Below are positions 1 through 11,136 of a stretch of 64,000 nt of DNA, one piece after another. Position 1 is the first letter of the stretch. Each line of letters opens with the position of its first letter. The DNA is from Meloidogyne chitwoodi (taxonomy: Eukaryota > Nematoda > Chromadorea > Rhabditida > Meloidogynidae): NCBI GenBank assembly GCA_015183035.1, contig JACZZP010000004.1, forward strand, positions 186,001-250,000, in the 5' to 3' direction. The position numbers and the translations under genes are program-made. A model generated the notes under the pieces. The model was given only the letters and a program-made list of their open reading frames with translations, had not been told where the DNA came from and did no database searches.

Positions 1-59
1 ATTATCCATTTCTACCTTCAACTAGGACCTCCCGTTTTCTTTTTATTTATCAAGTAGTA

Positions 60-331
60 TTAATTTATAAGACTCAAATGGTAGGTTTGGCAGAACAGAA
101 AATTACCCATACTCTAATATATTAATAAATTTCAACTTAAAAATTTTCCAACTTAGCCTTTTTTAAGTCCAAAATAATTACCTGATTGATATTCACACTT
201 TTGGATAACACAACCTTATATCCAAAAGAATTGCCATTTGAGTCAGTCCACTGAGTAAAACCTTCGGGACAGTCTCCTTTAACAGAAGAAACGCTTAAAA
301 CAAAAAGAGCCAGTAAAATTAAAAATTTCAT
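60..331 (-). CDS. Small secreted protein, C-type-lectin-like N-terminus (possibly partial)
   Basis: The first exon (182-331) begins with a 19-residue signal peptide of MKFLILLALF type. It is followed by a DCPEGFTQW motif, which resembles the first strand of a C-type lectin domain, and then NSFGYKVV. A canonical donor (CAG|GTAATT) lies at 181/182. The simplest second exon is 60-113 after a TATTAG acceptor. It is in phase and gives a 67-residue secreted protein ending in a short Cys-containing tail. Alternatively the intron runs off the window and the gene is a longer lectin-domain protein cut by the edge. A 67-residue product is too short for a whole lectin fold, so either reading is possible. 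Only the signal peptide and first exon are firm. Function unknown. Confidence 0.5.
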
Positions 332-869
332 TATTAGCCCTGTTTGAGGATGAAATGATTAAATAGAGGAAGTAATTTATTCTTTTATATTACCGCTGTC
401 ATAAGATTTTTTAGAAAAAAATTAAAAAATTTCTTTTTTAATTTTTTTGAATTCAAAGTTTTTTGGCTATATTTTATTCCAAATATAGACAAATTTAGAA
501 GGATTTGAAGTAAATTTTATTTTATCGCATGAGAGGTAAATTAAAAAATAAAATTTGTTCAGTTGGAGACAGACAAACGCGCATTGTAGCCACGTTTTTT
601 TTTAATTTTTTCTTGTTGGAAAAATGTTGGATTTTAAAATTAAAGTTGAGCCAAAATTAATTTTATTAATTAAAAAATTAAAATTAATAATCAATTAGTT
701 GTTTAATTGAACTAAATTAAAAAAATATTTTTAATTTTTCTTAAGTGGATGAAAACAGTGGGATTTTATTAAAAGTAAAATTTTTAATTATTATTATATC
801 AATCAAATAATCACTAAATAAGTATTTGACAATTTTGAATTTTAGTATACCATAGAATTAAAAAGTTAC

Positions 870-1990
870 AAAAACTTGATTTTATCAAAATTTAAAATAT
901 TCCTTCCCCCAAAATTTTCTAAATTTTCAAAATTTTTATCTCAAAAACTAGTCTGTAGATTTTTGAATTTCATAACTCTTTCGATTCAGCTCTTTAAGCT
1001 CTTTCGAATGATACCAAATTCATCAATTTTTGAGCGATGGAAATTTTTTATAAAAATTTAAAATATTCCTTCCCCCAAAATTTTTTCAAAAAATTATATC
1101 TCTCAAAGTCTCCTTTTTTATAAGGTCTATCATAGCTCATTCGATTCAGTTTTTCGAGCTCTACAAATGATACAAATTACAGCGAATATTATACGGAGGA
1201 ATTTTTTTTATCGAACTTTAAAATATTTCTTCACCCCCAAAAAATTTCTATGTTCGGGAACTTGCAACATTTGAGTGTCTTGTTAGATATTTAAAATTTT
1301 GGTACCTACATAATCTATATATATAGAATGAGAATTATTATAAAACAAAAAATTTGACTAACTACCATAGAAATAAAGTTATAAAATTTTTGAAAATTCC
1401 TATTTTAAAAGAAAAAATTCTCAAATAATTATTAAAACATTTAAAAATTGTAATGTTTAGAATAATATTTTAAAATGTTTAGAATAATATTTTAAAATGT
1501 TTAAAATTATTTTTAATTTTTTTATTAACTCTCCTAGGAGAAGGATTTTCCGTTGAAAAGGAGTTTTCCTAAAAATCCCTGGGAGGTATAGTCCGGTAAT
1601 CTGGCATTAAAATAAAAATATATTAATTAAACTAATATTTGACAGATATATGAATAAAAAAATTTAAGATTAATTTTTGAGAAAAAAATTATTGAAAATT
1701 TAGAAAATTTGGGGGAAGGAATATTTTAAAGTTTGATAAAAAAATTTCCTCCGAATCATATTCGCTGTAATTTGTATCATTTGTAGAGCTCGAAAAACTG
1801 AATCGAATGAGCTATGATAGACCTTCTAAAAAAGGAGGCTTTTCGAGATATAATTTTTTGAAAAAATTTTGGTGAAGGAATATTTTAAATTTTGATAAAA
1901 AATTTCATCTCTGAAAATTGATGAATTTGGTATCATTCGAAAGAGGATGAATTGCTGAATCGAATGAGCTCATAATAAAGCTAATAAATG
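870..1990. mobile_element. Palindromic MITE with long inverted arms, internal copy at 8360-8700
   Basis: The left arm (about 870-1250) and right arm (about 1690-1990) are inverted copies of one sequence, seen in shared blocks such as TATTCCTTCCCCCAAAATTT and ATTCGATTCAG. A third, single-arm copy lies at about 8360-8700. The centre (1250-1690) is unrelated A/T-rich sequence. It could form a large hairpin. No transposase was seen. Confidence 0.65.
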
Positions 1991-2391
1991 AAAATTTTAA
2001 AAAAAAATATTTTTTTTTAATTTTTAAAATTTATTCCCCAATTATTATTTTTTATATATTTTTTGACTTGAATTAATTACATTTAATTTTTATAATATTA
2101 TTTTTTTGTTTTCGTTAAATTTAGCATCCAAGTATGTTTCTAACTCTTATAGCACAGCCATCCTTCCCTTTGAAAGATTTCTTAAAAAAAAAATTTTAAT
2201 AATTAAAATTTTTTTTTTTAATTTTATTTAAATTTACCAAAATACATTCACAATCTGCATTGTCATTTTTACAACATTCTGTTATTTGATTTACTAAATT
2301 AAAAATTTTTTTAAATTAAAAAAGGTAGAATTTTTAAAATAATATTTAGATGAATATTTAAGGGTACATTCCATGGACCCTTAATATTTAT

Positions 2392-2581
2392 TAGCCAATT
2401 AGTCAAATTGCCAATTCGGTCAAATCTCTTAAACGAGTTGATCCCTCACAAACTTGGCTCTATTTGGTGTGCTTTCTAATAGTTCCCCATTTTAGGGCCC
2501 ATGGCCAGTTAGTTTTCTTCAAACTTGGCTTTAATGGGAGTGTTTTATTGACCGAATTGGCATTTTGACCAATTGGCTTTT
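2392..2581. mobile_element. Short TIR element (MITE)
   Basis: The ends are inverted copies of one another (GCCAATTNGTCAAANTGCCA followed by ATTCGGTCAA). The flanks share TAATATTT on both sides, compatible with an 8-bp target duplication. The interior of about 130 bp has no coding potential. Confidence 0.6.
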
Positions 2582-3151
2582 AATATTTTCTTTAAAAAAA
2601 TAAACCTGCATATTTGTCGCATAAGCCAGGTTGGTTAAAAAAGCCTAACTAAATTTAAAAAAAATCAAAAATTATTTTTAAATAAATTTATAAACAAACA
2701 GTTTTTGCTTGTTCACATTTTGAAGTAGGAGAAATATCTTTAAGCGCTTGATGCCCTTCTGATTGAAAAATTTGGGCAATCACAAAATAAAATGAAATGA
2801 TAAGAAAAATATTAATTTTATTTTGCATTTTTTGTCTTAGAGTTTTATAACGGAAAAGTTAAAAAATGATTAAAATTGGTAAGAATTTAAATCTAATTTA
2901 AACAAAAATAAAAAATAATTTATTTGCGTCAATTTAAAAATTTTTTTTTTAATAAATTAAAAAAAAAATTTGACAACGCGGAAATTTTGTCTCTAATTTT
3001 GCCTACGTTTTTTAGTTTTGTATAAACAAATGTTACATTTATACCTATCTTTAATAATTTTTAATTTTTTTTTCATAAAAAATTAAAAAATTAATTTTTA
3101 AATTTATCTATATGAATATTCCACGCATTATAAATTTACAAAAAATATTTT

Positions 3152-6100
3152 TTATAATTTTTGTGCAGCAAAGCCAATCTTTCTGCGGCCAAAATCATAA
3201 ATCTTAAATTATTAAAATTGATTTAGTAATTTATTTTTTACTTACTGTACAATATTTTCGAATGAAGGGATCGCCAAAAACCCAAAAATCATACGCTGAA
3301 ATTTTATAAATTGAATAAAATTAAGCTTAAAATATATTGAATTTCGTCGAACAAAATTGCACGACATTTCGCCAATACGGCAAAAAAACTACATTTCGTT
3401 TACACGAGCCCACGATTTTTTGCATTTGGGACGAAATGTCGTGCAATTCCGAGGCACGAAATGTCCGGACATGAGAATTTTGGATCTGGAAGTTTGATCC
3501 GCATGTTTCGCTCAAAGATAATTAGAAGTATCTACCAGGGCTGAATCGAAATTTGAAAAATTTCGGAATCGAAATTAGATAATTTCGCGAAATCGAAATT
3601 ATTCGAAAAAAACCTCGAAAGTCTAAATCGAAATTTCGATCAGCCTTGTTATCTACCAAGCTACAAGGGCAACGTTTTTTTTTAAATTTTTTATACTAAA
3701 GTCGCTATAATTAAATTACCTTCTGACCAAACAATTCCAAATTCACACATTCCATCAGTCAATTTATCATTATGAATTGTTAATACCTCCTAAAATTTAA
3801 AAATTTTATTTTCTAATAAATTTTATTTTTACCTTTCCCAATTTAAAATCCTTTCCACCAATATTAAAAATAACAGGTTCGTATTCTTTGTCACAAGGAA
3901 TTTTTATACTTAAAATGTTTTCTTTTATTTGACCAATTGAAGCATAAATTTTTTGGACTGGACTTTTTGGGCCAGAAATTAAAGAAGATCCAGTGTCAGA
4001 AATGACATTACTTGATTTAATGTTTATTGTGTTCCCAGCATGACTCAAACCCTTAAAAAATGTAAAAATGCATTTTTTATTAAAAATGTTTTGGAATAAA
4101 TTTATTTTTTGATTCTGTCATAAATTTGGCTACTTTGAGGGACAATTAAATATTTATATAAATTAATCTCAATGAAATGTCTTTTCAAAATAGAAAAGCA
4201 AAATACCAGCTCAAATATTTTATTTTGTAAAATATATAATTTTACTAATTATAAATTGATTAAGGAATGTTTTATCAAACCAATTTGTGGAAGTACGTCG
4301 TCGAACTAAGTATTTTTGGAAGCCAATATAATTTGGCTAATTTTGTAAATTAGGGTTGCGGTCCTGGATAAGTACAGGTATCTCAAACCGAACAGAAAAT
4401 TTTCGGATACAGACATTTAGTCGACAGAAATTGCACGACATTTCGTCCCAACGGCCATAAATCGTGGGCTCGGGTAAACGAAATGCAGTTTTTTTGCCGT
4501 AGAGACGAAATGTCATGCAATTTTGTTCGACAAAATGTACAAGTCCTTTTTTGTCTCCACTGGACAAAATGGTCAATTACAAAAATGACAAGTCATGATA
4601 CCATGCATATTAAATCTATTTTGACCTCAAAAACATGCTTAATTTAATTGGATATTTTTTATTTTTTCTTATTTGGTTGGCAAATTAGTGTTAAAATTAA
4701 AAAAATTACATCTAGTTTGAATGTCCAATATTCGGATAAATGTGCTTTTGTCCAATGAACGGGTAAATCACAATTTTCTTCGTTAATTCCACCAAATGTT
4801 ATTTCTAAAAAATTTAAAATTTCTAAAAAAATTTTTTTAAAACCTCCGCCGTATTCTTCACTCTCAGAATCCTTTGAATTGTGCATATAAACAGTAAAAA
4901 CACTTTCTTTAATTAATTTATTTTTATATGCAGTAAATAGAGGAGACTCAAATCCGCACAAGTCGTCACTTCTAGGTGGGGCTAAACCAAAAATTCCATC
5001 AATTTTTAGTTCAAACATTGAACCAGCAGATTCCGCGTCTTTTGCTAATCCAATTAGAGCTGTTGGAACAATCAATGCATTCGATTCATTTTTTGGGCCA
5101 AACTAAATTTTTTTTTTGTTTTTTTAATTTATTGAGTTTATACTCCGTATACAATATTAAATTAAAATTATGTTAAAAAATAGGAAATTTATATTTACAT
5201 ATAATCCTGTGCCTTTTGTTACCTATGTATATTTTTGGATGTCATGCTATGCAATGACAAAGATATAACTAACTCTAATTATAAAATTAATTTTTTTTTG
5301 TGGCAAATAAGGTTTGATTGTTTCCAAATGTATTAGCATTAATTATTTTTTACACATGGTCAAAAAGATAATTAGCAAATTGCTGCTTGTTAATTGTCAC
5401 TGTAGCAGTAACATCCAAAAATAATAGAACGGGACAAGTAACAACATTTTATAATTTTCAGTTTCGACATTTGTGCAAATTTAAATGTAATAGATTATAT
5501 GGAGTAAATTCTTAGTGGAATTATTTAAGGAATTAATTTTAGAATATTTTATGCCAATGTCGAGCAAGGGAGTTAGACGGTAACTTTGTATGATTTGTAT
5601 ATTTATTAAGTTTAAATACCATATAAAATATTAAATTTAAATAAAGCTTCTTTTTGTTCCTGATTTTGATATATTTTTGGATGTCAGCATTGACAAAAAT
5701 AAAACGGGACTCAAATTATAAAATTAAAATTAGAGTTTTTTGTGGCATATGAGGTTTGAATGTTTCCAAATGTATTAAAATAAATTATGTTTTACACAGG
5801 CATTTTAATTAAAATTGACAAATTGCTATTTGTTAATTGTCACTGCTAGCAATGACAGCCAAAAATACACCACACCCATGCAACAAGAAAATCATTTTTT
5901 GATAAACATTTTAGACATTCACTTCAATTTAAATGTAATAGATTATATGGAGTATATTTTTAGTTGAATTATTTAAAAATCGATTTTTGGATTATTTATA
6001 TTCCCTGAGATTAGAGCAAGAAAAATTTGAGAAAAGTGATAATTGGCCTTCGCAAATTCTAGAATATTTTGCATTTTTATTTTAAAAATAACCTTAAATC

Positions 6101-7307
6101 CATCCACCCCCAAAAGTCCCCTGCAATTAGTCCCATCAGCATAAGAACATTCAAATTCAGTATTTGTCGTCAAAAATGTGGATGACTCTGAGCTGTCAAA
6201 TTTATTTACTAAAATTTATTAAAAATATTTTGGAAATTTAAAGGTTAATTTGCCTTTATTCCCTCCATCATTATAAGACTGACAACATGTTGAATCTAAT
6301 ACCCAAAATGAAGAAGAACCTGTGTCGATTACTACATTGAATTCCTGCCCTGGTGTTCCTAAATTTGTTGAAAGTGAGAAAATAAAAAAGCTTAGCCATA
6401 GGGCCAGGGTTATAGGAATTTTTAAAAAATTTAGCCAAATTATACTTTTAACTCACAAAAAATGAACTATAGTACCTTACAGAAACAAACATAATAGATG
6501 AAAATAGTAAGGGAAGAGGAAAAAAAATATTAAAAAAAATTTTTGTTTGCTCAAAATGTAAATTTGCCTAAATTTTTTGAATTGAATTAAGACTAATGAT
6601 TAGCAAAAAACGTGTTTTATAATTTTTTATTAATGTTTTTATTTTGAAATTTGCATAATATAATTTATAAAATTTTATTGAAGATAAATGACGCCTAAAA
6701 AGTGAATTTCGTAGTGATTACTTACATAAATTTTAATGTGTATTTTTGGATGTCGTATTTTCATCGACAATAAAGAAAAAATATGGGTATTCCAATTTTT
6801 CTATTCAAAAATTGATTAGTATATATTGGATTTAAATATATCTCATGTACTACTATATAGTTTAAGTAAGCAAAAATAAATTTTGTTAAAATGGTAAAAT
6901 TTAAAAATGGTCAAATTTAAAAATGGTCTAAAATAACTATTCAGCTTAGAATACGAATTTTCTTCTATTTTCTTTAAAAATTAAAATTTTTATAAAAATC
7001 AAAGAAAAACTTTATTAAAAAAAAACTCACCAATAGTAACAGTAGCAGTATAAACAGTGTTAAAACTATCAATAAGTGGAGTTTCATATTCTTTTGTCAC
7101 TCTTTTTGTTAAAAAATGTTCATTTTCATTGTTATGATAATTCTTTTTTTGAAACAAATTTTTTATTTTATTTAATGTATTTTTTGTATTATTTAATCGA
7201 TGACGTTTATAGGCTAATTTGAAAGTTGAATTTGTTGAAAAATGTTGAGAAAAAATTAAAAAATGAAAGAAAAAGGTTAAAAATATTTTAAAAAAGAAGT
7301 TGGACAT
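3152..7307 (-). CDS. Secreted pepsin-family (A1) aspartic protease, 9 exons, complete
   Basis: Predicted exons, in transcription order, are 7031-7307, 6254-6358, 6093-6208, 4844-5102, 4710-4804, 3833-4051, 3720-3789, 3246-3295 and 3152-3202. The phases are consistent and give 413 residues. An N-terminal hydrophobic segment (about residues 5-20) is the signal peptide, and residues about 25-85 form a basic propeptide. Both catalytic motifs are present: DTGSSSFWV with Asp104 and DTGSSLISG with Asp303. The flap reads SYADGT. Other family landmarks are IDGIFGLAPP, GGEITFGGINEENC, the FWVFGDPFIRKYCT segment and C-terminal RRKIGFAAQKL. The enzyme should hydrolyse peptide bonds at acidic pH in a lysosomal or secreted compartment, as cathepsin-D-like nematode gut or gland proteases do. 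The intron between exons 2 and 3 uses a GC donor (AAAG|GCAAAT). The exon 4/5 intron is only 39 nt. Several introns carry MITEs. Confidence 0.92.
3341..3475. mobile_element. Palindromic MITE, 'TTGCACGACATTTCGTC' family, copy 1
   Basis: The inverted arms read TTGCACGACATTTCG and CGAAATGTCGTGCAA around a centre of about 70 bp that contains CATTTCGTTTACNCGAGC. It lies in intron 7 of the aspartic protease. Other copies are at 4411-4540, 13227-13353 and 24845-24977. Confidence 0.75.
3536..3648. mobile_element. hAT-type MITE, 113 bp, 7/8 TSD
   Basis: The ends are CAGGGCTGA...TCAGCCTTG, with an interior of repeated ATCGAAATT. The flanking octamers are GTATCTAC (3528-3535) and TTATCTAC (3649-3656). 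CAG ends with 8-bp duplications are characteristic of the hAT superfamily. It lies in the same protease intron as the preceding element. Confidence 0.8.
4411..4540. mobile_element. Palindromic MITE, 'TTGCACGACATTTCGTC' family, copy 2
   Basis: It has the same inverted arms and centre as 3341-3475. It lies in the 658-nt intron 5 of the aspartic protease, together with a short hairpin motif at 4311-4345. Confidence 0.75.
5218..5440. mobile_element. TIR element 'TATTTTTGGATGTCA', copy 1
   Basis: The left end (5228 on) reads TATTTTTGGATGTCATG and the right end (about 5410-5435) is its inverse, GTAACATCCAAAAATA. It lies in the protease intron between exons 3 and 4. A diverged second copy follows at 5665-5875, and a solitary end is seen at about 6738-6760. 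Confidence 0.65.
5665..5875. mobile_element. TIR element 'TATTTTTGGATGTCA', copy 2
   Basis: The left end is TATTTTTGGATGTCAGC and the right end GACAGCCAAAAATA. The interior is clearly homologous to copy 1 (shared GGTTTGANTGTTTCCAAATG), so the two copies lie in direct order within one intron. Confidence 0.65.
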
Positions 7308-9167
7308 TTTTTTAAAAATGTTGATGAATATACAATTTTTTTTAAAATTATTTTTAAAATTGGTGAAATGTTTGGAATGTGCTCTAAAATAATATTTTAA
7401 TTTAAAAGATAAATTTGAATAAAATCGAAAATTTAAAAATAATAGAATTCAAAGAAATTCAATCAAATTTATTAAATTATTTGTCAATTAATGACATCCA
7501 AAAAATAGAAGGTTATTTGATTCTTTTTAATTTGCGTTATCAAGTGTTTTCAGCTCTTTTAATTAAATTTAAATTTTATTTATTATATGGTGTATTTTAA
7601 GGTTTGGGGGAATAAACTAATTGAACTTAGATGACTCTCGAGACAATGGACATCACGGGGACAAAAAAATTTCCAATGTATCGATGCCTTAGAGAGTCGA
7701 TTGTATTCGAAAATTTTTGTTTTTTATTATTATCGTTAAGGAAAAAGGCTGTATTTTCGCTTTGCTTCGTCAAGAATAGATTTTGATTTTTTTATTTTTA
7801 ATTAAATTTAATCCTCGCATAGGTTTGACTAAAATATTAAACGAAAAATTGAAAACAAAAATAAAAAAAATCCTTTTCGCACGCTTATTTGAAATTTTCA
7901 AAATCAAATAAAGCCTAAGTTGATTTCTCTTTAAATAAATAAACTTTAATTTATAAACTTACCGGAAAATAAATATAAACATTTTTTTAAAAAAATGTTT
8001 CTCAATAATATCCAACTTTCTAAATTTGATTTTTGCCCTTTTCCTTTAAAAAATAAAATATTGCATTTATTGATAGGCAAAAATTATAAAAATAAAATTT
8101 TAATATTTACACAACTTTATTGAGTGAATTTTAATTTTAATTAAGTGAGTGAGAATTTTGAAAGTGAAAAATAAATAAATTTTTAAATTATGAAATAGAA
8201 AAAATTGATAATTTTATTTATTTAATTATTAATTTTGAAAATTTAATAATTAATAAAATATCACAGATAAAGACTGGGATACACAGATTTTATAATTTTC
8301 AAAAAAAAATTTCTCAAAATTTTTAATCATTTAAATTTCTTAATTCTAGGAACACATGTTCGGTGTTTCGTGCTCTTTCGAATGATACCAAATTCATCAA
8401 TTTTTCAGCGATGGAAATTTTTTTATAAAAATTAAAATATTCCTTCTCCCAAAATTTTTTCAAAAAATCATATCTCTCAAAGCCTTCTTTTTTATAAGGT
8501 CTATCATAGCTCATTCGATTCAGTTTTTCAAGCTCTACAAATGATAAAAATTACAGTAAATATGATTCGGAGGAAATTTTTTTATCGAACTTTAAAGTAT
8601 TCCTTCCCCCCAAATTTTCTAAATTTTCAATAATTTTTTTCTCAAAAACTAACCCATTAATTTTTGAATTTCATAGCTCATTCGATTCAGAATTTGATCC
8701 TCTTTCGAATGTTACTAAACTTATTAACAGAGTTATTTTTTAAAAAAGGTAAAAAAAAAAATTAACGATAAAGGCCTCTTGTTGGGACTAATTTATTCTT
8801 CTCCTCTTTACTAAAATCGTCATTTAAATTTTATTTATTCAACAAAAAAATTTAAAATAACGAATAAACCAACGCCTATAAAAAATTTTTTTATGAGAAA
8901 ACAGAAAATATTTAATTCCTCAAATTTTATGTATTTATTTTCCAACAAGAATTGTTAATTTTTTATTTAATTTTTTCAGGCGTTTTTGGGCTAGTTATTT
9001 ATTTGAAATCGTATTTGTTGACTTTGTTAGTTTCATTTTTAAATTGACTGATTTTTATATTTTTTGAATAAAATTATTTAAATTAAATTAAATAAATATT
9101 TTTATTAAAAATTTTTAGGATTTTTATTAGACAATTTCTCTACAAACTTTAAACCTTTTTTAAAAAA
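7308..9167. other. Gap between protease and Cys-rich peptide gene
   Basis: No supported gene. The plus-strand ORF at 7415-7600 encodes a 61-residue Leu/Ile-rich peptide with no signal peptide and no recognisable family. The arm of the palindromic repeat shared with 870-1990 lies at about 8360-8700. The rest is A/T-rich. This interval should include the promoters of the two diverging genes, but no convincing motif was seen. Confidence 0.4.
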
Positions 9168-9546
9168 ATGGTAAATAATTTTTAATTAATTTTAAAATTA
9201 AAATTATTCAATTGGGGTGAGTGCCCTTCGGGCAATTTTTCTTTAATTGTCTCCCATTTTTTAATTTTTTCATAAAAATTTTTTTTCAAATTGCAGAGCA
9301 ATTTAATATTGTTTTTGATGATTGCAGCAATTATTTTAATGCTTGTTGAAGCTTTTTTTGAGAAAAGTAAGAATAAATTAAATTTTAATTAAAAACAAAA
9401 GTGATTCTACGCCTCAGGGGAAATTTTTTAAATTAAAAAAAATTAACTTTTAAATAGAAATTAAATATTTTCTATTTTAAAAAGAATTTTGGTGCTGTCC
9501 TTTTTGCGCTGGTAAATGTAAAAATTGCAAATGTGTGGAGTATTAA
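9168..9546 (+). CDS. Tiny secreted Cys-rich peptide, 3 exons
   Basis: Predicted exons are 9168-9170 (a start-codon-only exon, ATG|GTAAAT), 9297-9366 and 9485-9546, with consistent phase, giving 44 residues. The first 24 residues are a hydrophobic signal or anchor segment (SNLILFLMIAAIIL and on). The mature part is KFWCCPFCAGKCKNCKCVEY, with six cysteines in fewer than 20 residues. No known family was recognised; the cysteine density resembles small metal-binding or disulfide-stabilised secreted peptides. An internal Met in exon 2 could serve as an alternative start and would still give a hydrophobic leader. The short length means the call rests on the splice-phase fit and the Cys pattern. Confidence 0.55.
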
Positions 9547-9690
9547 AAGTTAAAAAAATGTAAAAATACTATAAAAGACGATTAAAAATGTTAAATTTTA
9601 TCTAATTTTTTAAAATAATTTTATCAAAAAAATTGGGTTCTGATATTTATTTCTATCCTTAAAAAAAATACAACTTTTTATTTAATCAAA

Positions 9691-9904
9691 ATGGTAGAGC
9701 GACACTTCCGGACCGACATTTCCGGACGCCCACAAAAGCTTACAAAGAAATTAGTTTATTTCCCTCTTTAAAGGACCAATTGGTATAATAATTTATTCAA
9801 CAACTTTGTAGCATGGTACTAAATATATATCCAAGTTTTGGACCAGAAGTTTGAGTCCAGAAGCGTTGGTCCGGAAGTGTCGGTCCGGAAATGGCCTGCC
9901 ATCA
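9691..9904. mobile_element. TIR MITE with CTTCCGGACC repeats
   Basis: The inverted ends contain CACTTCCGGACCGACATTTCC on the left and the matching CCGGAAGTGTCGGTCCGGAA on the right. The outermost bases match imperfectly (ATGGTAG against CTGCCAT). Noncoding interior of about 150 bp. Confidence 0.65.
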
Positions 9905-10112
9905 AAACATTAATTTAAAAATGTAAGAAAATATCTATTTTTTGTAATAAAATAATTTAATCTATTTAATTCTGATTCCTTCAATTCTATTGTTACTTTT
10001 AGCTAAATTTTATTTAAAGAATGTAATTTTTGTTAAATAATATTAAAAAAATATATTTAAATATTAATATACTCTCCTCATAAAATCAAACAAAAATAAA
10101 CTTAAAGTTCAA

Positions 10113-10248
10113 GCGATAGGGTAAAGGGCAAAACACCGTCTACCAAAATACCTTCCAGACAAATCACCATCTTCCCAAAACACCTTAAAGTGTCTGTGCT
10201 GTAATTTGTCCGGAAGGTGTTTTGGTCAGTCAGTGTTGTTTCTGATGG
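10113..10248. repeat. Imperfect palindrome with AAAACACCTT motif
   Basis: GGCAAAACACCGTC on the left and AAGGTGTTTTGGTC on the right form inverted halves around TCTTCCCAAAACACC. It lies just downstream of the gene ending at 10347 and may be a degraded MITE. Confidence 0.4.
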
Positions 10249-10346
10249 CGAGAATTAAGTCACGCGCGGTTAAATGGAAGTGTGACAGTTATTCGTGAAT
10301 TTTAATTTGCCTTTTTAATATATTTTAACCGAAAAAATAAATAAAA

Positions 10347-11136
10347 TTACTCGTGAGTTGTTCCTCCAAAACAATGAAAACCATTCATTTTCAAACCATT
10401 CATTTTCTTAGAAAGACATCGAGTAATTCTAGAAAGGCGACGTTTTTTAGATGGCCTATTTACTTCCCAGGTTTCTTCATTCCGCCGTTTCAAAGCAGAG
10501 TTAATCAAAGTATAGAGATCTTCTGGAGTTCGATTCTGAATTTTTTATTGAAATTTGATTTTTTTAATTTTTAAAGCCTAAAAATTCGAAATAAAAGAAA
10601 ACTTTGCGTATCTGTCCAACTACCACAAAACAAAAGTTACCGCTAAAGTTCGATTATTAACATTAGTAATTGCATTTTGAATTTCAGTATTATCTTCAAT
10701 AGGTGCAGTTGATCGACTCATTCCGTCATTTAATAATGCTGCAGATGAATTACGAGCAGATGAATCACGAGCAGGTGAAGTTATTTCTGGTGTATTAATT
10801 GGAGATATAAAATTATTAGATGGCTCTCCTTGATTTAAATTCTGAAGCAAATGTTGTGAAACTTGTTCTAATGTTTGATTTTGGTTTTGTTGAAGGTGAT
10901 GTTCTGGTGATGGTGGTGGTGCAGTTGGTGGAACAGGTTCTGGAGGTAAGTTACTTGATGGCTAAAAAGCGTTAATTTTAGTTCTCCAACCCTGTCGCGC
11001 AGCTCACAAAACAACTTAAAATTAAAAAATTTATCGTTTAACTTACATGAACTTGTTGTCTTTTATTCGATGTGGCATCAATTAACAAAATAAAGAGCGA
11101 TAATAAGAAGTCTAAATTAAAGAAAAATTTGGACAT
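10347..11136 (-). CDS. Secreted Pro/Gln-rich protein with basic nuclear-localisation-like motif
   Basis: Predicted exons are 11047-11136, 10641-10961 and 10347-10535, all phase 0, giving 199 residues. Residues 1-22 are a signal peptide (FFFNLDFLLSLFILLIDA). Exon 2 encodes a low-complexity Pro-, Gln- and Ser-rich stretch with PPEPVPPTAPPPSP and a duplicated SPARDSS/ARNSS unit. Exon 3 starts NRTPEDLYTLINSALKRR and then has the basic cluster RPSKKRRLSRITR (about residues 165-177), a plausible nuclear localisation signal. The protein ends in a Lys/Cys-containing tail. No known domain. A signal peptide combined with a nuclear signal suggests a protein secreted into host cells and targeted to the nucleus. 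That is inference; the nuclear signal could also be fortuitous. A one-stop readthrough of the exon 2 donor would give a shorter protein without the basic tail. Confidence 0.75.

Larger units (their letters stand above)
332..3151. repeat. Gene-free gap with palindromic repeats
   Basis: No coding exon is supported here. The gap holds a long inverted-repeat pair (about 870-1250 against 1690-1990), a short TIR element at 2392-2581 and A/T-rich filler. The ORF at 876-1061 lies within the repeat arm and is not a gene. Confidence 0.6.

Noticed and set aside
7415..7600. 61-residue plus-strand ORF
   Set aside because: No signal, motif, splice context or family; left as noncoding.
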